A DNA stretch of 64,000 nt from contig NZ_BMWE01000010.1 of the NCBI RefSeq assembly GCF_014651075.1, positions 240,556-304,555 on the forward strand, written 5' to 3'. The position numbers and the translations under genes are program-made. Origin of the DNA: Streptomyces djakartensis. Its GTDB lineage: Bacteria > Actinomycetota > Actinomycetes > Streptomycetales > Streptomycetaceae. Shown here one piece after another: positions 24,536 through 32,986 of the stretch. The notes beneath the pieces were generated by a model. It saw only the letters and a program-made list of their open reading frames with translations. It did no database searches and had not been told where the DNA came from. The number at the start of each line of letters is the position of its first letter. The first letter of the stretch is position 1.

Positions 24536-25774
24536 ATGCGTACCCCCCACCGCATAGACACGCACCACCAGCCTGACGACCGCTCCGAGGGGCCCCGCAG
24601 CCCCTACGACGAACTCGGCGCCCTCGACGACGGCCCACTGGAGGAGACCCCTCTGGAGGAGTTCCTCGGCGAGGACGCCGAGCAGCGGGACGCGCGGGAA
24701 CCCCAGTGGTCGCCGCCCGACCACCGCCGAGGCGGCCGGCGCAAGAAGAACCGTTTCGCCGGGCTGCCTCTCGCCGTGAAGGCCGTGGTCGCCCTCCTCG
24801 TGCTCGCCGCCTTCCTCGCCCTCGGCGACCGCTGGGCCGTGCTGTACGCCGAACACCGCGCCGCGGACACCCTCAAGGACCGCCTCGACCTGGCGGCGGC
24901 ACCCGAGGTGGAGATCGGCGGCTTCCCCTTCCTCACCCAGCTCGCCAAGAAGCGGCTGGACTCGGTGAAGCTGACCGTCCCCGACGTCGCCGCCGACCGG
25001 GTGTCCCTCGCCAAGGTGTCGGCCACCGCCCATGACATCCGGCTGAACGCCGACGGCCTGACGTCCGTGCGCGGCGCCGACATCCCCCGCTTCGACGGGG
25101 ACGTCCTGCTCTCCTTCGAGGACCTCAACCGCGAACTCGGCGCCTCCCAGGTGAAGTTCACCGGCGAGCGCCACGACCGGGTCCGGGCCGACGGCACCCT
25201 GCCGGTCGCCGGGCACGACCTGCGGCTGCGCGCCGAGGCCCGGATCCAGCGGCAGGGCGAGCGGGGCATCGCCACCGAGATCGGCGGCATGCGGCTCGAC
25301 ATCGGCGACCTCGCCACCTACCGGCCCGGCACCCGCGCCTCCGAGGGCCTGCACCTGACGCCCAAGGCCAGCGCCGACCTCGCCCGCGAGACGCGGAAGG
25401 CCAGGGCACTGCTGTCCGTACCGGCCATCGTGCAGCGGATGGGAGTGCCCGAGACAACGGTCAGCGAGGCCCTCGCCGACGACGGCAAACTCACCGAACT
25501 GACCGGCTCCCCGCGCTTCGCCCGCCAGGCCGAACGCCTCAACCTCATCGACCTGGCCCTGAGCAACCCCGACGTGATGCGCCGCCTGGGTCTCGACCCG
25601 GACCTCCTCGACGAGCTGTCCCGCCTGACCCGCCCGGTCCTCGCCGACCGGCTGGCGCTGGCCTTCGAACTGCCGAAGCCGGAGCAGGGCGACGTGCGGC
25701 TGCAGGACGTACGGGTGGAGGAGGACGGCATCCGGGTCCGGGTGTCGGGCTCGGGGCTGTCGGTGGGCGGCTGA
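24536..25774 (+). CDS. LmeA-like DUF2993 protein (large form)
   Basis: A 412-residue membrane-anchored protein. It has an acidic, disordered cytoplasmic N-terminus (residues 1-70), a basic stretch (GGRRKKNRF), one transmembrane helix (about 78-97), then DUF2993-like sequence with AAPEVEIGGFPFLTQ and LDSVKLTVPDVAADRVSL. It parallels the protein at 11055-11801 but adds a long N-terminus and a second beta-rich half. An envelope lipid-binding role is likely. The ATG at 24536 is chosen from the conserved MRTPHRID start; no strong RBS is seen. Confidence 0.75.
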   Translation: MRTPHRIDTHHQPDDRSEGPRSPYDELGALDDGPLEETPLEEFLGEDAEQRDAREPQWSPPDHRRGGRRKKNRFAGLPLAVKAVVALLVLAAFLALGDRWAVLYAEHRAADTLKDRLDLAAAPEVEIGGFPFLTQLAKKRLDSVKLTVPDVAADRVSLAKVSATAHDIRLNADGLTSVRGADIPRFDGDVLLSFEDLNRELGASQVKFTGERHDRVRADGTLPVAGHDLRLRAEARIQRQGERGIATEIGGMRLDIGDLATYRPGTRASEGLHLTPKASADLARETRKARALLSVPAIVQRMGVPETTVSEALADDGKLTELTGSPRFARQAERLNLIDLALSNPDVMRRLGLDPDLLDELSRLTRPVLADRLALAFELPKPEQGDVRLQDVRVEEDGIRVRVSGSGLSVGG

Positions 25775-25777
25775 GCC

Positions 25778-25822
25778 CTGGGACTGGGCTCTGGGCCTGG
25801 GACTGGGCTCTGGGCCTGGGAC
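25778..25822 (+). repeat. 19-bp tandem repeat, 2.4 copies
   Basis: Directly after the stop of the DUF2993 gene, the unit CTGGGACTGGGCTCTGGGC is repeated 2.4 times without mismatch. It is strongly G-rich on the plus strand (runs of GGG every 4-7 bases) and could form a G-quadruplex in RNA or DNA. Confidence 0.85.
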
Positions 25823-25849
25823 GTGAATGAAACTTGGTGTGCAGATGTG

Positions 25850-25879
25850 TTGACCTCTGTTCGAGTCCCCTTCTAGTTT
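25850..25879 (+). promoter_or_regulatory. Sigma-HrdB-type promoter for the GH5 gene
   Basis: TTGACC (25850-25855), an 18-bp spacer and TAGTTT (25874-25879) make a good housekeeping-type promoter, 64 bp before the GTG start of the glycosidase. No CebR-type operator (TGGGAGCGCTCCCA) is visible nearby. Confidence 0.55.
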
Positions 25880-25942
25880 CGTGCCCCACTGAGCGTTCCA
25901 TCTCCGGGCCGCTCACCTTCGCACTGCTCAGAAGGGGATGTC

Positions 25943-26968
25943 GTGTCACAAAAGAACCACCGTGGGACAGCTTGCGTGGGGGCGCTGCTGGCCTGCGTCA
26001 CGGCATTCGGCGGAGCGCTCGCCTCCCCCGCGGCCGCCTCCGACACCGCCACACCACCGCCCGTCAGTGACTTCAAGGGCGTCAACTGGGCCGACCCGCG
26101 CGACAACTACGCCCACGACGCGGTCGTGCCCTCGGGCCTGTCCACCTCCGACAGCTACGCCACCACCTACGCCAAGTCCAAGGCGATCATCAGCGGCTTC
26201 GGCAAGCTCGGCGCCAACACCGTCCGCCTCCCGGTCAACCCGACCTCCGTGAACGGCCCGTTCTGGAAGTCGTACCGGGGCGCGATCGACGCCGCCACCG
26301 CCAAGGGCTTCAAGGTCATCCTGGGCTACTGGGAGGCCGACAACGCCAAGGACGGCAAGATCGACGACCAGGCCGCCTGGGACCAGATGTGGGCGCGGCT
26401 CACCTCCGCCTACGCCGGCAACTCCAAGGTGTACTTCGAGCCGATGAACGAACCCTTCGGCTACACCGCGCAGGAGTGGACCGACGTCGCCGCCCGCTGG
26501 GTCACCAAGCACCGCTTCATACCCCGCGACCGGGTCCTGATCGGCGGCTACAAGTACAGCGAGGACGTCAAGCCCGTCTGCGCCGACCCGCGCCTCAAGG
26601 GCACCCGCCTCGCCCTGCACAACTACGGCTTCTGGCACACCGACTGGACCAGCGTCGACCAGTGGAAGGCCGACTTCAAGCAGCGCATCGGCGACTGCGC
26701 CTCGCGCACCGTCCTCGACGAGTTCGGCGCCTCGATGACCACCGGCCTGGACTACAACGGCCCCGTCAACGGCTCCAACGAGGTCGCCTACATCCAGGCC
26801 GCCACCGACACCATCCGTGAGCTGGGCCTGGGCTCCGTCTACTGGCCCGGCCTGCGCAACGGCGACACCTACTCCCTCACCACGCTCCAGGGCACGGGCA
26901 CCAACCTGAGCCTGACGGTGAACAACCAGAGCGGCCTCGACCGGCTGCACTACGCCTGGAACCAGTAA
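25943..26968 (+). CDS. Secreted GH5 endoglucanase-like glycosidase
   Basis: A 341-residue glycoside hydrolase of family 5 with a signal peptide (hydrophobic residues 8-28, SPAAAS site near 33). The acid/base Glu170 in FEPMNEPFG, His226 in ALHNYGF and nucleophile Glu260 in VLDEFGAS are in the expected order of a TIM-barrel cellulase. No carbohydrate-binding module is present. The GTG at 25943 follows AGAAGGGGA. It faces a pectinesterase gene across a shared terminator, giving a small plant-polymer-degrading pair. Confidence 0.87.
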   Translation: MSQKNHRGTACVGALLACVTAFGGALASPAAASDTATPPPVSDFKGVNWADPRDNYAHDAVVPSGLSTSDSYATTYAKSKAIISGFGKLGANTVRLPVNPTSVNGPFWKSYRGAIDAATAKGFKVILGYWEADNAKDGKIDDQAAWDQMWARLTSAYAGNSKVYFEPMNEPFGYTAQEWTDVAARWVTKHRFIPRDRVLIGGYKYSEDVKPVCADPRLKGTRLALHNYGFWHTDWTSVDQWKADFKQRIGDCASRTVLDEFGASMTTGLDYNGPVNGSNEVAYIQAATDTIRELGLGSVYWPGLRNGDTYSLTTLQGTGTNLSLTVNNQSGLDRLHYAWNQ

Positions 26969-26983
26969 CGACAGCGTTGGTGA

Positions 26984-27025
26984 CCCTTCCGGGTTCGGCG
27001 CCGACGTCAGCCGAACCCGGAAGGG
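26984..27025. terminator. Bidirectional terminator between GH5 and pectinesterase genes
   Basis: CCCTTCCGGGTTCGG and its perfect complement form a 15-bp stem with a 12-nt loop, between the ends of two convergent genes. Confidence 0.8.
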
Positions 27026-27030
27026 AGCCG

Positions 27031-28161
27031 TCAGGACGCCGAAGGCGTCCAACCCTCGAGCCAGTCCCCGACCTCCTGGTTCGCGGCCTGCGCGTCGCTC
27101 AGCTGGGGTCGGTCACTGCTCGCCGGGCCCGCACCGGCGCCGTAGTTGCCGTACTCGGCGAACCGGTCGTCCTTCCAGGAGAAGCCGCTCATGTCGGTCC
27201 ACGGCGTGGACTTGATCGCGGAGCTGAGGTTGGTGTTGCGGACGGTGGTCTGCGGATCGAGGGACGCGTCCCCGCCCGCGTGCCAGGGCCGGCCGAGGTA
27301 GAAGCTCCCGGCCGACACGTCGCCGTTCACCGTGGAGTTGGCGATCAGGATGCCCTTGCGGTTCGCCGCGGTGCTCGGTGCGGTGACGTACCCGGCCGAG
27401 GTGCCGTTCCAGCGCTTCTTCAGCGTGATGACGGACTTGTCGACGACGGCCGTGGCCCGGCCGAAGATGAAGTCGACGTTGCCGATCACGTAGGAGTTGC
27501 CGACGTAGACCCGGCCGAGCCGGCCCTTCCCGGCGGTGTCGAGCAGCAGCGTGTCCTGGTCCCCACTGACGATGATCCCGTCCAGGAACACCCTGTCGGC
27601 CGCGGTCCGGAGCGCCACGGCCTGCTGGTCCTTGATGCCCTGGTTGGCCTTCTCGTCGAAGTCGTTGGAGATGGTCAGGTTCCGCGCCTGGAAGTCATCG
27701 GCCTCGACGGCGACGGTCGCGCTTCCGCTGGTGCCGTACGTACCACCGCCCGGCTTCGGCGTACCGGACGCGTTGTTGTAGACGATCGTCGTGTCCTTAC
27801 GACTCCCGCCCGTGCCCTGGATGGTGACGTGCGGCTTGCTGGACGGCACCTTGACGAGTTCCCGGTACGTCCCCGGCTTCACGGCGATCACGACCCGCGA
27901 CGCATTGTTCGCCGGTACGGCGTTCACGGCGGCCTGCACGGTGCGGTACTGACCGCTGCCGTCCTGGGCGACGGTGAGGGTGGTCGCCGCGGCCGCGACC
28001 CAGGCCGGAGCGGCGGCCTGTGCGGCCGAGGCCTGTCCGAGCATCCCGAGGTCGGTGGAGCCGTAGGCGAGGGTGCCGGCGGCCGTCAGGGCCAGCGGGA
28101 CCCCGACCACCAGAGCCGTGCGGCCTCTTCGATGCCGGGGCTTGCTGCGCAGCTCACTCAT
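27031..28161 (-). CDS. Secreted pectinesterase (CE8)
   Basis: A 376-residue carbohydrate esterase family 8 protein: signal sequence (hydrophobic 15-33, Ala-rich ASAAQAA site near 50), then a right-handed beta-helix domain. The signatures are PGTYRE (near residue 96-101), QDTLL with catalytic Asp203, VDFIFG with Asp230, and LGRPW with Arg291. It would de-esterify pectin outside the cell. The ATG at 28161 is preferred; an upstream in-frame extension lacks signal-like character. It is convergent with the GH5 gene. Confidence 0.88.
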   Translation of the reverse strand: MSELRSKPRHRRGRTALVVGVPLALTAAGTLAYGSTDLGMLGQASAAQAAAPAWVAAAATTLTVAQDGSGQYRTVQAAVNAVPANNASRVVIAVKPGTYRELVKVPSSKPHVTIQGTGGSRKDTTIVYNNASGTPKPGGGTYGTSGSATVAVEADDFQARNLTISNDFDEKANQGIKDQQAVALRTAADRVFLDGIIVSGDQDTLLLDTAGKGRLGRVYVGNSYVIGNVDFIFGRATAVVDKSVITLKKRWNGTSAGYVTAPSTAANRKGILIANSTVNGDVSAGSFYLGRPWHAGGDASLDPQTTVRNTNLSSAIKSTPWTDMSGFSWKDDRFAEYGNYGAGAGPASSDRPQLSDAQAANQEVGDWLEGWTPSAS

Positions 28162-28312
28162 GCGGCGAATCCGTTCCGTGTGGGGGGATGATCCGACGGT
28201 TGGTCGCCGCCCCGCGCGGAAAGGTTGCCGCCCTCCCACACGCGATCCACAGCACGTCCCCCAGCGACTCGACCGCCCTGGTGAGCGCGAAACGACAGCG
28301 ACCAAACGAACG

Positions 28313-28694
28313 GTGATGGAGGTCCTGGACAGCTACTACGAGTCCGGTGACCTGTTGGTTCGCCTGTGGCGGGACGCGCGCAAGGAGGTCGTCAAAGACA
28401 AGTACGCAGTTGTCACGCTTGCTGGACGCTGCCGAACTGCCTTCCGTCGCACCACAGGTACTGCCCTACACAGCGGGTGTGCACGACCTCATGAACAGCC
28501 ACCTCACACTGTTGTGGCAACGAGTCGGTGATCCTGTTGCCTATGTGGAGGGCAACAGCTTCGGCGAGTTGATCGACGATCCGGACAAGGTCTTGTCATT
28601 CCGCTGGTCCTACGATCTCGTCAGGGACGCGGCGCTGACTCCGGAGGAGTCGACAGCGTTCATCGAGCGCCTCTTGGAGGAGTGCAGATCATGA
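28313..28694 (+). pseudogene. Decayed DUF5753/XRE regulator
   Basis: The first frame (from ATG 28313) reads SYYESGDLLVRLWRDARKEV, the linker after the helix-turn-helix of Streptomyces XRE-DUF5753 regulators. From about 28410 the reading continues one frame over as the DUF5753 C-terminus: VLPYTAGVHDLMNSHLTLL, YVEGNSFGELIDDP, LTPEESTAFIERLLEE, ending in a stop at 28692-28694. The helix-turn-helix and about 100 residues of DUF5753 are missing, so this is an internal, out-of-frame deletion. The stop overlaps the DUF397 start (ATGA), as in intact pairs. Confidence 0.75.
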
Positions 28695-28888
28695 TCCGAA
28701 GCCTCGACCTCAGCACCGCCGTATGGCGCAAGTCGTCCTACAGCGATGGGGGTGGCACGAACTGCGTCGAGGTCGCCGACAACTGCCCTGGCCTGGTCCC
28801 CGTCCGCGACAGCAAGCTGCAGCACGGCCCCGTGCTCGTGTTCCGGTCGGGCCCGTGGGCGTCGTTCCTCATGCACGTCACGAAGTAA
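28691..28888 (+). CDS. DUF397 protein
   Basis: A 65-residue DUF397 protein with the family core WRKSSYSDGGGTNCVEVA, VPVRDSK and terminal WASFL. DUF397 genes normally follow an XRE-DUF5753 regulator in Streptomyces and act in BldB/WhiJ-type developmental regulation or as an antagonist of that regulator. Here the partner is decayed, leaving an orphan. The ATG at 28691 overlaps the remnant's stop by 4 bp. The long inverted repeat starts within its stop codon. Confidence 0.88.
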   Translation: MIRSLDLSTAVWRKSSYSDGGGTNCVEVADNCPGLVPVRDSKLQHGPVLVFRSGPWASFLMHVTK

Positions 28889-29141
28889 CTGTCGGGGCCA
28901 CTCGCTTCTTTGCCAGTGTCGTGCTTCCACGGCCTGCCTCAAGGGCGCTTCGCGTCGCCTTCGGCGATGGCCCTGCGGGCCACCCTTGACCCAGTCCGCT
29001 CCAGCACGGGAGAGAAGCGAGCGAGCGGCCCGGGGAGGAACGGGTGGCCAAGGCACGTCGCCCCCCTCGGTCGGCTGCGTAGCCGCTCGGCGAGGAGGGG
29101 CGCGACCGCGCCTCGCCAGCACGCCGGGTGCGCTCAGCGGC
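28887..29141 (+). repeat. Long inverted repeat, left arm
   Basis: About 255 bp that match, in reverse complement, the segment 29461-29732. The first ~75 bp and the central ~90 bp are nearly identical, with more divergence toward the inner end. The arm begins inside the TAA of the DUF397 gene. The spacer between the arms (29142-29460) contains no convincing gene. Confidence 0.85.
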
Positions 29142-29460
29142 GCACCGTGAGTGGGGGGTTCGGCCCACCGTGTTCGGACGGTGGGTGCGTCGGCTCGGCA
29201 CGGCCGAGGCCCTTTCGGGGGTCTGGAGTAGCAAGTGGAGCGTTTGTGCCAAGGACTGGTGCAAAACCGCAGGTCGGGGAGAAGCCCCGTGACCCAGATG
29301 CTCCAATCCCCCACTTCATGCCACTTCCCGACCCATCAGCACCCCACATCACCAACGAACCTCGCGAAGCCCCCCCCACCGCCCCACCGACAGCAGCCAA
29401 GCCCACCCACCGATAGCCGCTGATCCCACCCCGAAGCGCCACACCACCCACCCACGGATG

Positions 29461-29732
29461 GCCGCTGAGCCCACCCGGCGTGCTGGCGAGGTGCGACCGC
29501 GCCCCCAATCGCCGGGCGGCCACGCAGCCGACCTAAGGGGGCAGGAACCTGGGACCCCGCTTTCCCCGGGCCGCCCGCTCGCTTCTCTCGCGTGCTGGAG
29601 CGGACTGGGTCAAGGGTGGCCCGCAGGGCCATCGCCGAAGGCGACGCGGAACGCAGCGCAGCGGAGTGCAGCGCCCTTGAGGCAGGCCGTGGAAGCACGA
29701 CACTGGCAAAGAAGCGGGCGGCCCCGACAGTT
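29461..29732 (-). repeat. Long inverted repeat, right arm
   Basis: The reverse complement of the left arm, with an insertion of about 22-24 bp not present on the left (around 29645-29670). It ends about 50 bp before the stop of the convergent LysR gene. Together the two arms could make an extended hairpin or act as recombination sites. No transposase ORF lies between them. Confidence 0.85.
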
Positions 29733-29783
29733 CCTCTCGGCTCACCTCGCCCCACCCGACCCCTCACCTCGCCCCACCCGACC

Positions 29784-30713
29784 TCACCCCGCCCAACTCG
29801 GCTTCCACACCTCCCCCTCCGCCAACCGTGGCCGCGTAGCCACCATGTGGTCGCGCAGTGCCGCCAGGCCGGGATGCGGATTGTCCGTTCGCCAGAGCAG
29901 TGAGTGCGGGTAGACCGGGGTCGGGTCGATCACGGGGACGAGGCGCAGGTCGTGGTCGGCAGGCCAGACCAGGGGAGTGCGTTCACTCAGGAAGGTCGCG
30001 AGGGTGGGGGAGTCCGCGATGGTGTCCAGGAGGGCTTCGATGCCGAAGTTCGGGCCGATGGTGTCGATGGTCGGGCCGAAGGCCGTGGCGAGGTCGTCGT
30101 AGTAGACGGACCACTCCGTCCCCGGCGTGTTGCCCGGCATCCAGATCCGTTGCCCGGCCAGCTGCGCCGGAGTGATCCAAGGGGCGCGGGCGAACTCGTG
30201 GTCGGGTCCGACGCAGAGCCGGAGTGGTTCGTCCAGCACCGGGACGGCCGAGACGTCGTCGGGCAGCCGGTGCCCCGGCATGGTCACCGCGCGGAAGGTG
30301 GCGTCGACCGCCCCGTCCCGCACAGCCGTCACGGCCGCGTCCGCGCCGAACAGCGCGATGACGTCCAGCGCGATCTCCGGATGCGCGCGGTGGAAGTCCC
30401 GTACCAGGCCGGCCGTGGCGGCCCTGCGTCCCACGACGTCCACGCGCAGCGCACGGTCCCCGGGGCGTACGGCCGCCACCGCCCGCTCCTCCGCCTGGAG
30501 CAGGGCCCGGGCGTGGGGCAGGAGCGCCTGTCCGTCGATGGTGAGCTCCGCTCCACGCGGCGTACGGACCAGAAGCCGCACTCCGAGGTCCTTCTCCAGC
30601 GCGGCGATCCGCTTGGACACGGCCTGCTGGGTGAGGGAGAGATCGACTGCGGCCTTCTGGAACTGCCCGGCATCGGCGATCGCCACGAATGCCTTCACCG
30701 CTTTGAGGTCCAC
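29784..30713 (-). CDS. LysR-family transcriptional regulator
   Basis: A 309-residue LysR regulator. The N-terminal helix-turn-helix runs through KAVKAFVAIADAGQFQKAA and LTQQAVSKRIAALEKDLG (residues 3-45), followed by a linker and a type-2 periplasmic-binding-like effector domain. The start is GTG at 30713. No divergently transcribed target gene is present upstream: the next gene, 118 bp away, is on the same strand and the gap is a tandem repeat. The effector and target are therefore unknown. Confidence 0.87.
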   Translation of the reverse strand: MDLKAVKAFVAIADAGQFQKAAVDLSLTQQAVSKRIAALEKDLGVRLLVRTPRGAELTIDGQALLPHARALLQAEERAVAAVRPGDRALRVDVVGRRAATAGLVRDFHRAHPEIALDVIALFGADAAVTAVRDGAVDATFRAVTMPGHRLPDDVSAVPVLDEPLRLCVGPDHEFARAPWITPAQLAGQRIWMPGNTPGTEWSVYYDDLATAFGPTIDTIGPNFGIEALLDTIADSPTLATFLSERTPLVWPADHDLRLVPVIDPTPVYPHSLLWRTDNPHPGLAALRDHMVATRPRLAEGEVWKPSWAG

Positions 30714-30756
30714 GGCGGCACTCTAGTGATCCAACCGGTGCTTGCCCCCGGACCAC

Positions 30757-30852
30757 CCCCACGCCCGACCCCACACCCGACCTCACGCCCGACCCCACAC
30801 CCGACCTCACGCCCGACCCCACACCCGGCCTCACGCCCGACCCCACACCCGC
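30757..30852 (+). repeat. 24-bp tandem repeat, 4 copies
   Basis: Four 24-bp units rich in CCCGACCCCACACCCG lie between the LysR gene and the membrane-protein gene. Only 1-2 differences separate units. The stop codon of the membrane-protein gene (30831-30833) lies inside the last unit, so the array forms the end of that reading frame. Confidence 0.85.
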
Positions 30853-31481
30853 CCCCACACCCGCCTCCGCACCGGCTCCACCGCCCCCAGCACTCCCACG
30901 ACCACGCCCGCCACCAGCACCACCGCCCACCGGTCGTGCGCCGCCGCCCACCGCTCGTCCTCCACCGGCACGAACAGCGCCCACTTCCCGGGCCAGAACA
31001 ACAAGGCCAGGAGAGAAGCAGTCAGCAGACCCGCCGCCACCCGCGGCCCGGGCCGGGGCTCCTCGCTGAAGCGCACCGCGGCCACCGCACCGGCCACGGC
31101 GAGCACGAACGCCGCCCCGGCTTCCAGGGTCAGGTCGGCGGCCGGCGGCCGTATGCCCGGCGGCACGAGCAGCAGGGCCACCGTCCACCAGGCCGCCACG
31201 GCCGGGACGACGAGGGCCACCCGCAGCACGGTGCGGACCGGGCGCGGGGTCGGCACGGTCGACGTGGTGTGCCGGGCCGGGTCGTCGAGGAGGAACACCA
31301 GGCCCATCGCGAAGGCCAGAATCGCCGCGCGCAGCAGGGGCAGGGCGAGCCACTCCCCAGCCTCGCCGGCTGTCCGGGACATCGCGGCGATCAGCAGCCC
31401 CGCCGCACCGGCGGCCCCGACCACACCCCACGGCAGGGTCCGGCTGACGGCTACGACCAACTCGCTCCTCAGTCCAGGCAC
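30831..31481 (-). CDS. Multi-pass membrane protein of an ABC-type operon
   Basis: A 216-residue hydrophobic protein with about six transmembrane helices and no recognised domain. The GTG at 31481 overlaps the last codons of the upstream 505-residue permease gene and is preceded by GGGGA at good spacing. Its last residues (RRRVWGRVWGRA) come from a tandem DNA repeat. It is the last gene of the sigma-antisigma-ATPase-permease operon and is probably a membrane partner of the transporter (inference). Confidence 0.65.
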   Translation of the reverse strand: MPGLRSELVVAVSRTLPWGVVGAAGAAGLLIAAMSRTAGEAGEWLALPLLRAAILAFAMGLVFLLDDPARHTTSTVPTPRPVRTVLRVALVVPAVAAWWTVALLLVPPGIRPPAADLTLEAGAAFVLAVAGAVAAVRFSEEPRPGPRVAAGLLTASLLALLFWPGKWALFVPVEDERWAAAHDRWAVVLVAGVVVGVLGAVEPVRRRVWGRVWGRA

Positions 31482-32986
31482 TTGTCGTCCCCCTTGGGTG
31501 CCTTGACGCCCAGCAGCTCCGCCGCCCGGGCGGCCGTCACCTTCGGTGCGGTCAGCTCGTCCCAGTGGGCCTTGACGCGCGCGGTGACCTCGCCACGGGG
31601 CCGGTCCAGCAGTTCGCGCAGCACCTCCGTCTGGGCGTCCGTCATGTAGAGACCGTCCGTCGGCTGGAGCACGAGGGCCGAGCCGGTCACGCTGTCGTCG
31701 AGGCGGACCCGGCGCAGTGCCGCCAGCGGGTCGGACTCCCAGCCCACGGTCAGCCACATGACGGTGACCATGCGCCCGTCGCACATCGACGTGGACGCCT
31801 TCTCGCTCCCCGCGACCAGCACTCCGGCGACGGCGGCGGAGAACTCGGGGACGCGGTTGCCACCCCACCGGGTGCCCACGGTCACCTCGTGCGGACGCTC
31901 CAGCGGCGCCAGCGCACCGTCGCCGCTGAGGCCGTAGCGGGCCTCGATCCGCTGGCGTACGGCGACGTCCCGTTCGTGCGCGCCGCCTCCGGCCAGGGAC
32001 CGGACGCGGTCCACCACCCGGGCCCAGTCGTCGACCCGTGGTCCCCACTCGGGGAAGGCGCAGTACGTCGATCCGTCCCGCCGGACGCAGGACTGCGCCT
32101 GCTCCGGGTTCACCGTGGCCCGTTCGCGGGCCCGGACCAGTTCGGGTGAGTCGCCGCGCGTCTGGGCCACGCCTCCCGCCAGGGTCATCGCCACCGCCCC
32201 GGCGAGGCCCGCCGACACCAGCGGCTTACGGCCTCCGGCGACCAGCACCGCGACCAGGCCCACGCACAGCGCCAGCCCGGCCAGGTACAGGGCGTGCCAG
32301 GCGGCGGGCCGGCCCATCAGGTCGGACGGCAGTGTGTTGCTGCTCGCCTCGGTGACGATCGGCAGCAGCCAGCGGTTCGCGGCGTCGCTCGTGCCCCAGA
32401 AGAAGAGGAACAGGAAGAGGGAGAACACGACCAGCAGCGGTGCGGCGAGGGCGGACCTCACCAGCCCTGCGATGAGCAGCCCGGCCAGGCCGAGCAACAG
32501 CACGGTCAGCGGCCCGACGAGCAGCTCGCCCACCGACCCCTGCCCGATCGCGCCGGGCCTGAGCGCCTCCCGGCCGAACTGCGCGGCCACGCACACGGCG
32601 ACCAGCAGGGCCACGGCCAGGGCCGACAGGGCGTGGGCGACCGTGCGCCGCCACGGCTGGAGCACCAGCACCGCGAAGTGCCGCTCCGTCCCGTGGCGGC
32701 GCGAGCGCAGCGCGGCGTGGTTGACGCACAGCAGCACGGCGAGGCCGACCAGCGTCGGCGCGCCCTGGGTGGCGCGGTCGGCGTCCTGGAGGGCCGGAAA
32801 GTCGCCCCAGGCCTTGCCGTCGCGCCACACGGTCCAGCCGACGTAGACGAGAAAGGCGATGATCACGGGCAGCCTGGTCAGCAGCCGACGCGTCTCGAGC
32901 AGGGCCAGGGCGAGCACGGCGGCCCACGCCCCGCCCGGCTCGGTCCGGGCGGAAGGCTGGACCGGCTTCTCCACCACGGCGGTCAC
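31469..32986 (-). CDS. ABC-2-like permease with large extracytoplasmic domain
   Basis: A 505-residue protein. About six transmembrane helices lie in residues 20-275, with a pattern seen in actinobacterial ABC-2 permeases. A ~220-residue extracytoplasmic C-terminal domain follows, containing a Cys-flanked CVRRDGSTYC segment and ending KGDDKCLD. It overlaps the ATPase gene (stop 32983) by 4 bp, so the two form a transporter. The exported substrate is unknown. The large soluble C-terminal domain is unusual for such permeases. Confidence 0.72.
   Translation of the reverse strand: MTAVVEKPVQPSARTEPGGAWAAVLALALLETRRLLTRLPVIIAFLVYVGWTVWRDGKAWGDFPALQDADRATQGAPTLVGLAVLLCVNHAALRSRRHGTERHFAVLVLQPWRRTVAHALSALAVALLVAVCVAAQFGREALRPGAIGQGSVGELLVGPLTVLLLGLAGLLIAGLVRSALAAPLLVVFSLFLFLFFWGTSDAANRWLLPIVTEASSNTLPSDLMGRPAAWHALYLAGLALCVGLVAVLVAGGRKPLVSAGLAGAVAMTLAGGVAQTRGDSPELVRARERATVNPEQAQSCVRRDGSTYCAFPEWGPRVDDWARVVDRVRSLAGGGAHERDVAVRQRIEARYGLSGDGALAPLERPHEVTVGTRWGGNRVPEFSAAVAGVLVAGSEKASTSMCDGRMVTVMWLTVGWESDPLAALRRVRLDDSVTGSALVLQPTDGLYMTDAQTEVLRELLDRPRGEVTARVKAHWDELTAPKVTAARAAELLGVKAPKGDDKCLD

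Noticed and set aside
22625..25354. 909-codon open frame on the minus strand
   Set aside because: Antisense to the 5'-nucleotidase and DUF2993 genes, which have clear domains and codon bias; its translation has no motif and unusual Val/Gly/Leu-His repeats.
28887..29732. Insertion sequence
   Set aside because: The inverted arms are much longer than IS ends and no transposase reading frame lies between them.
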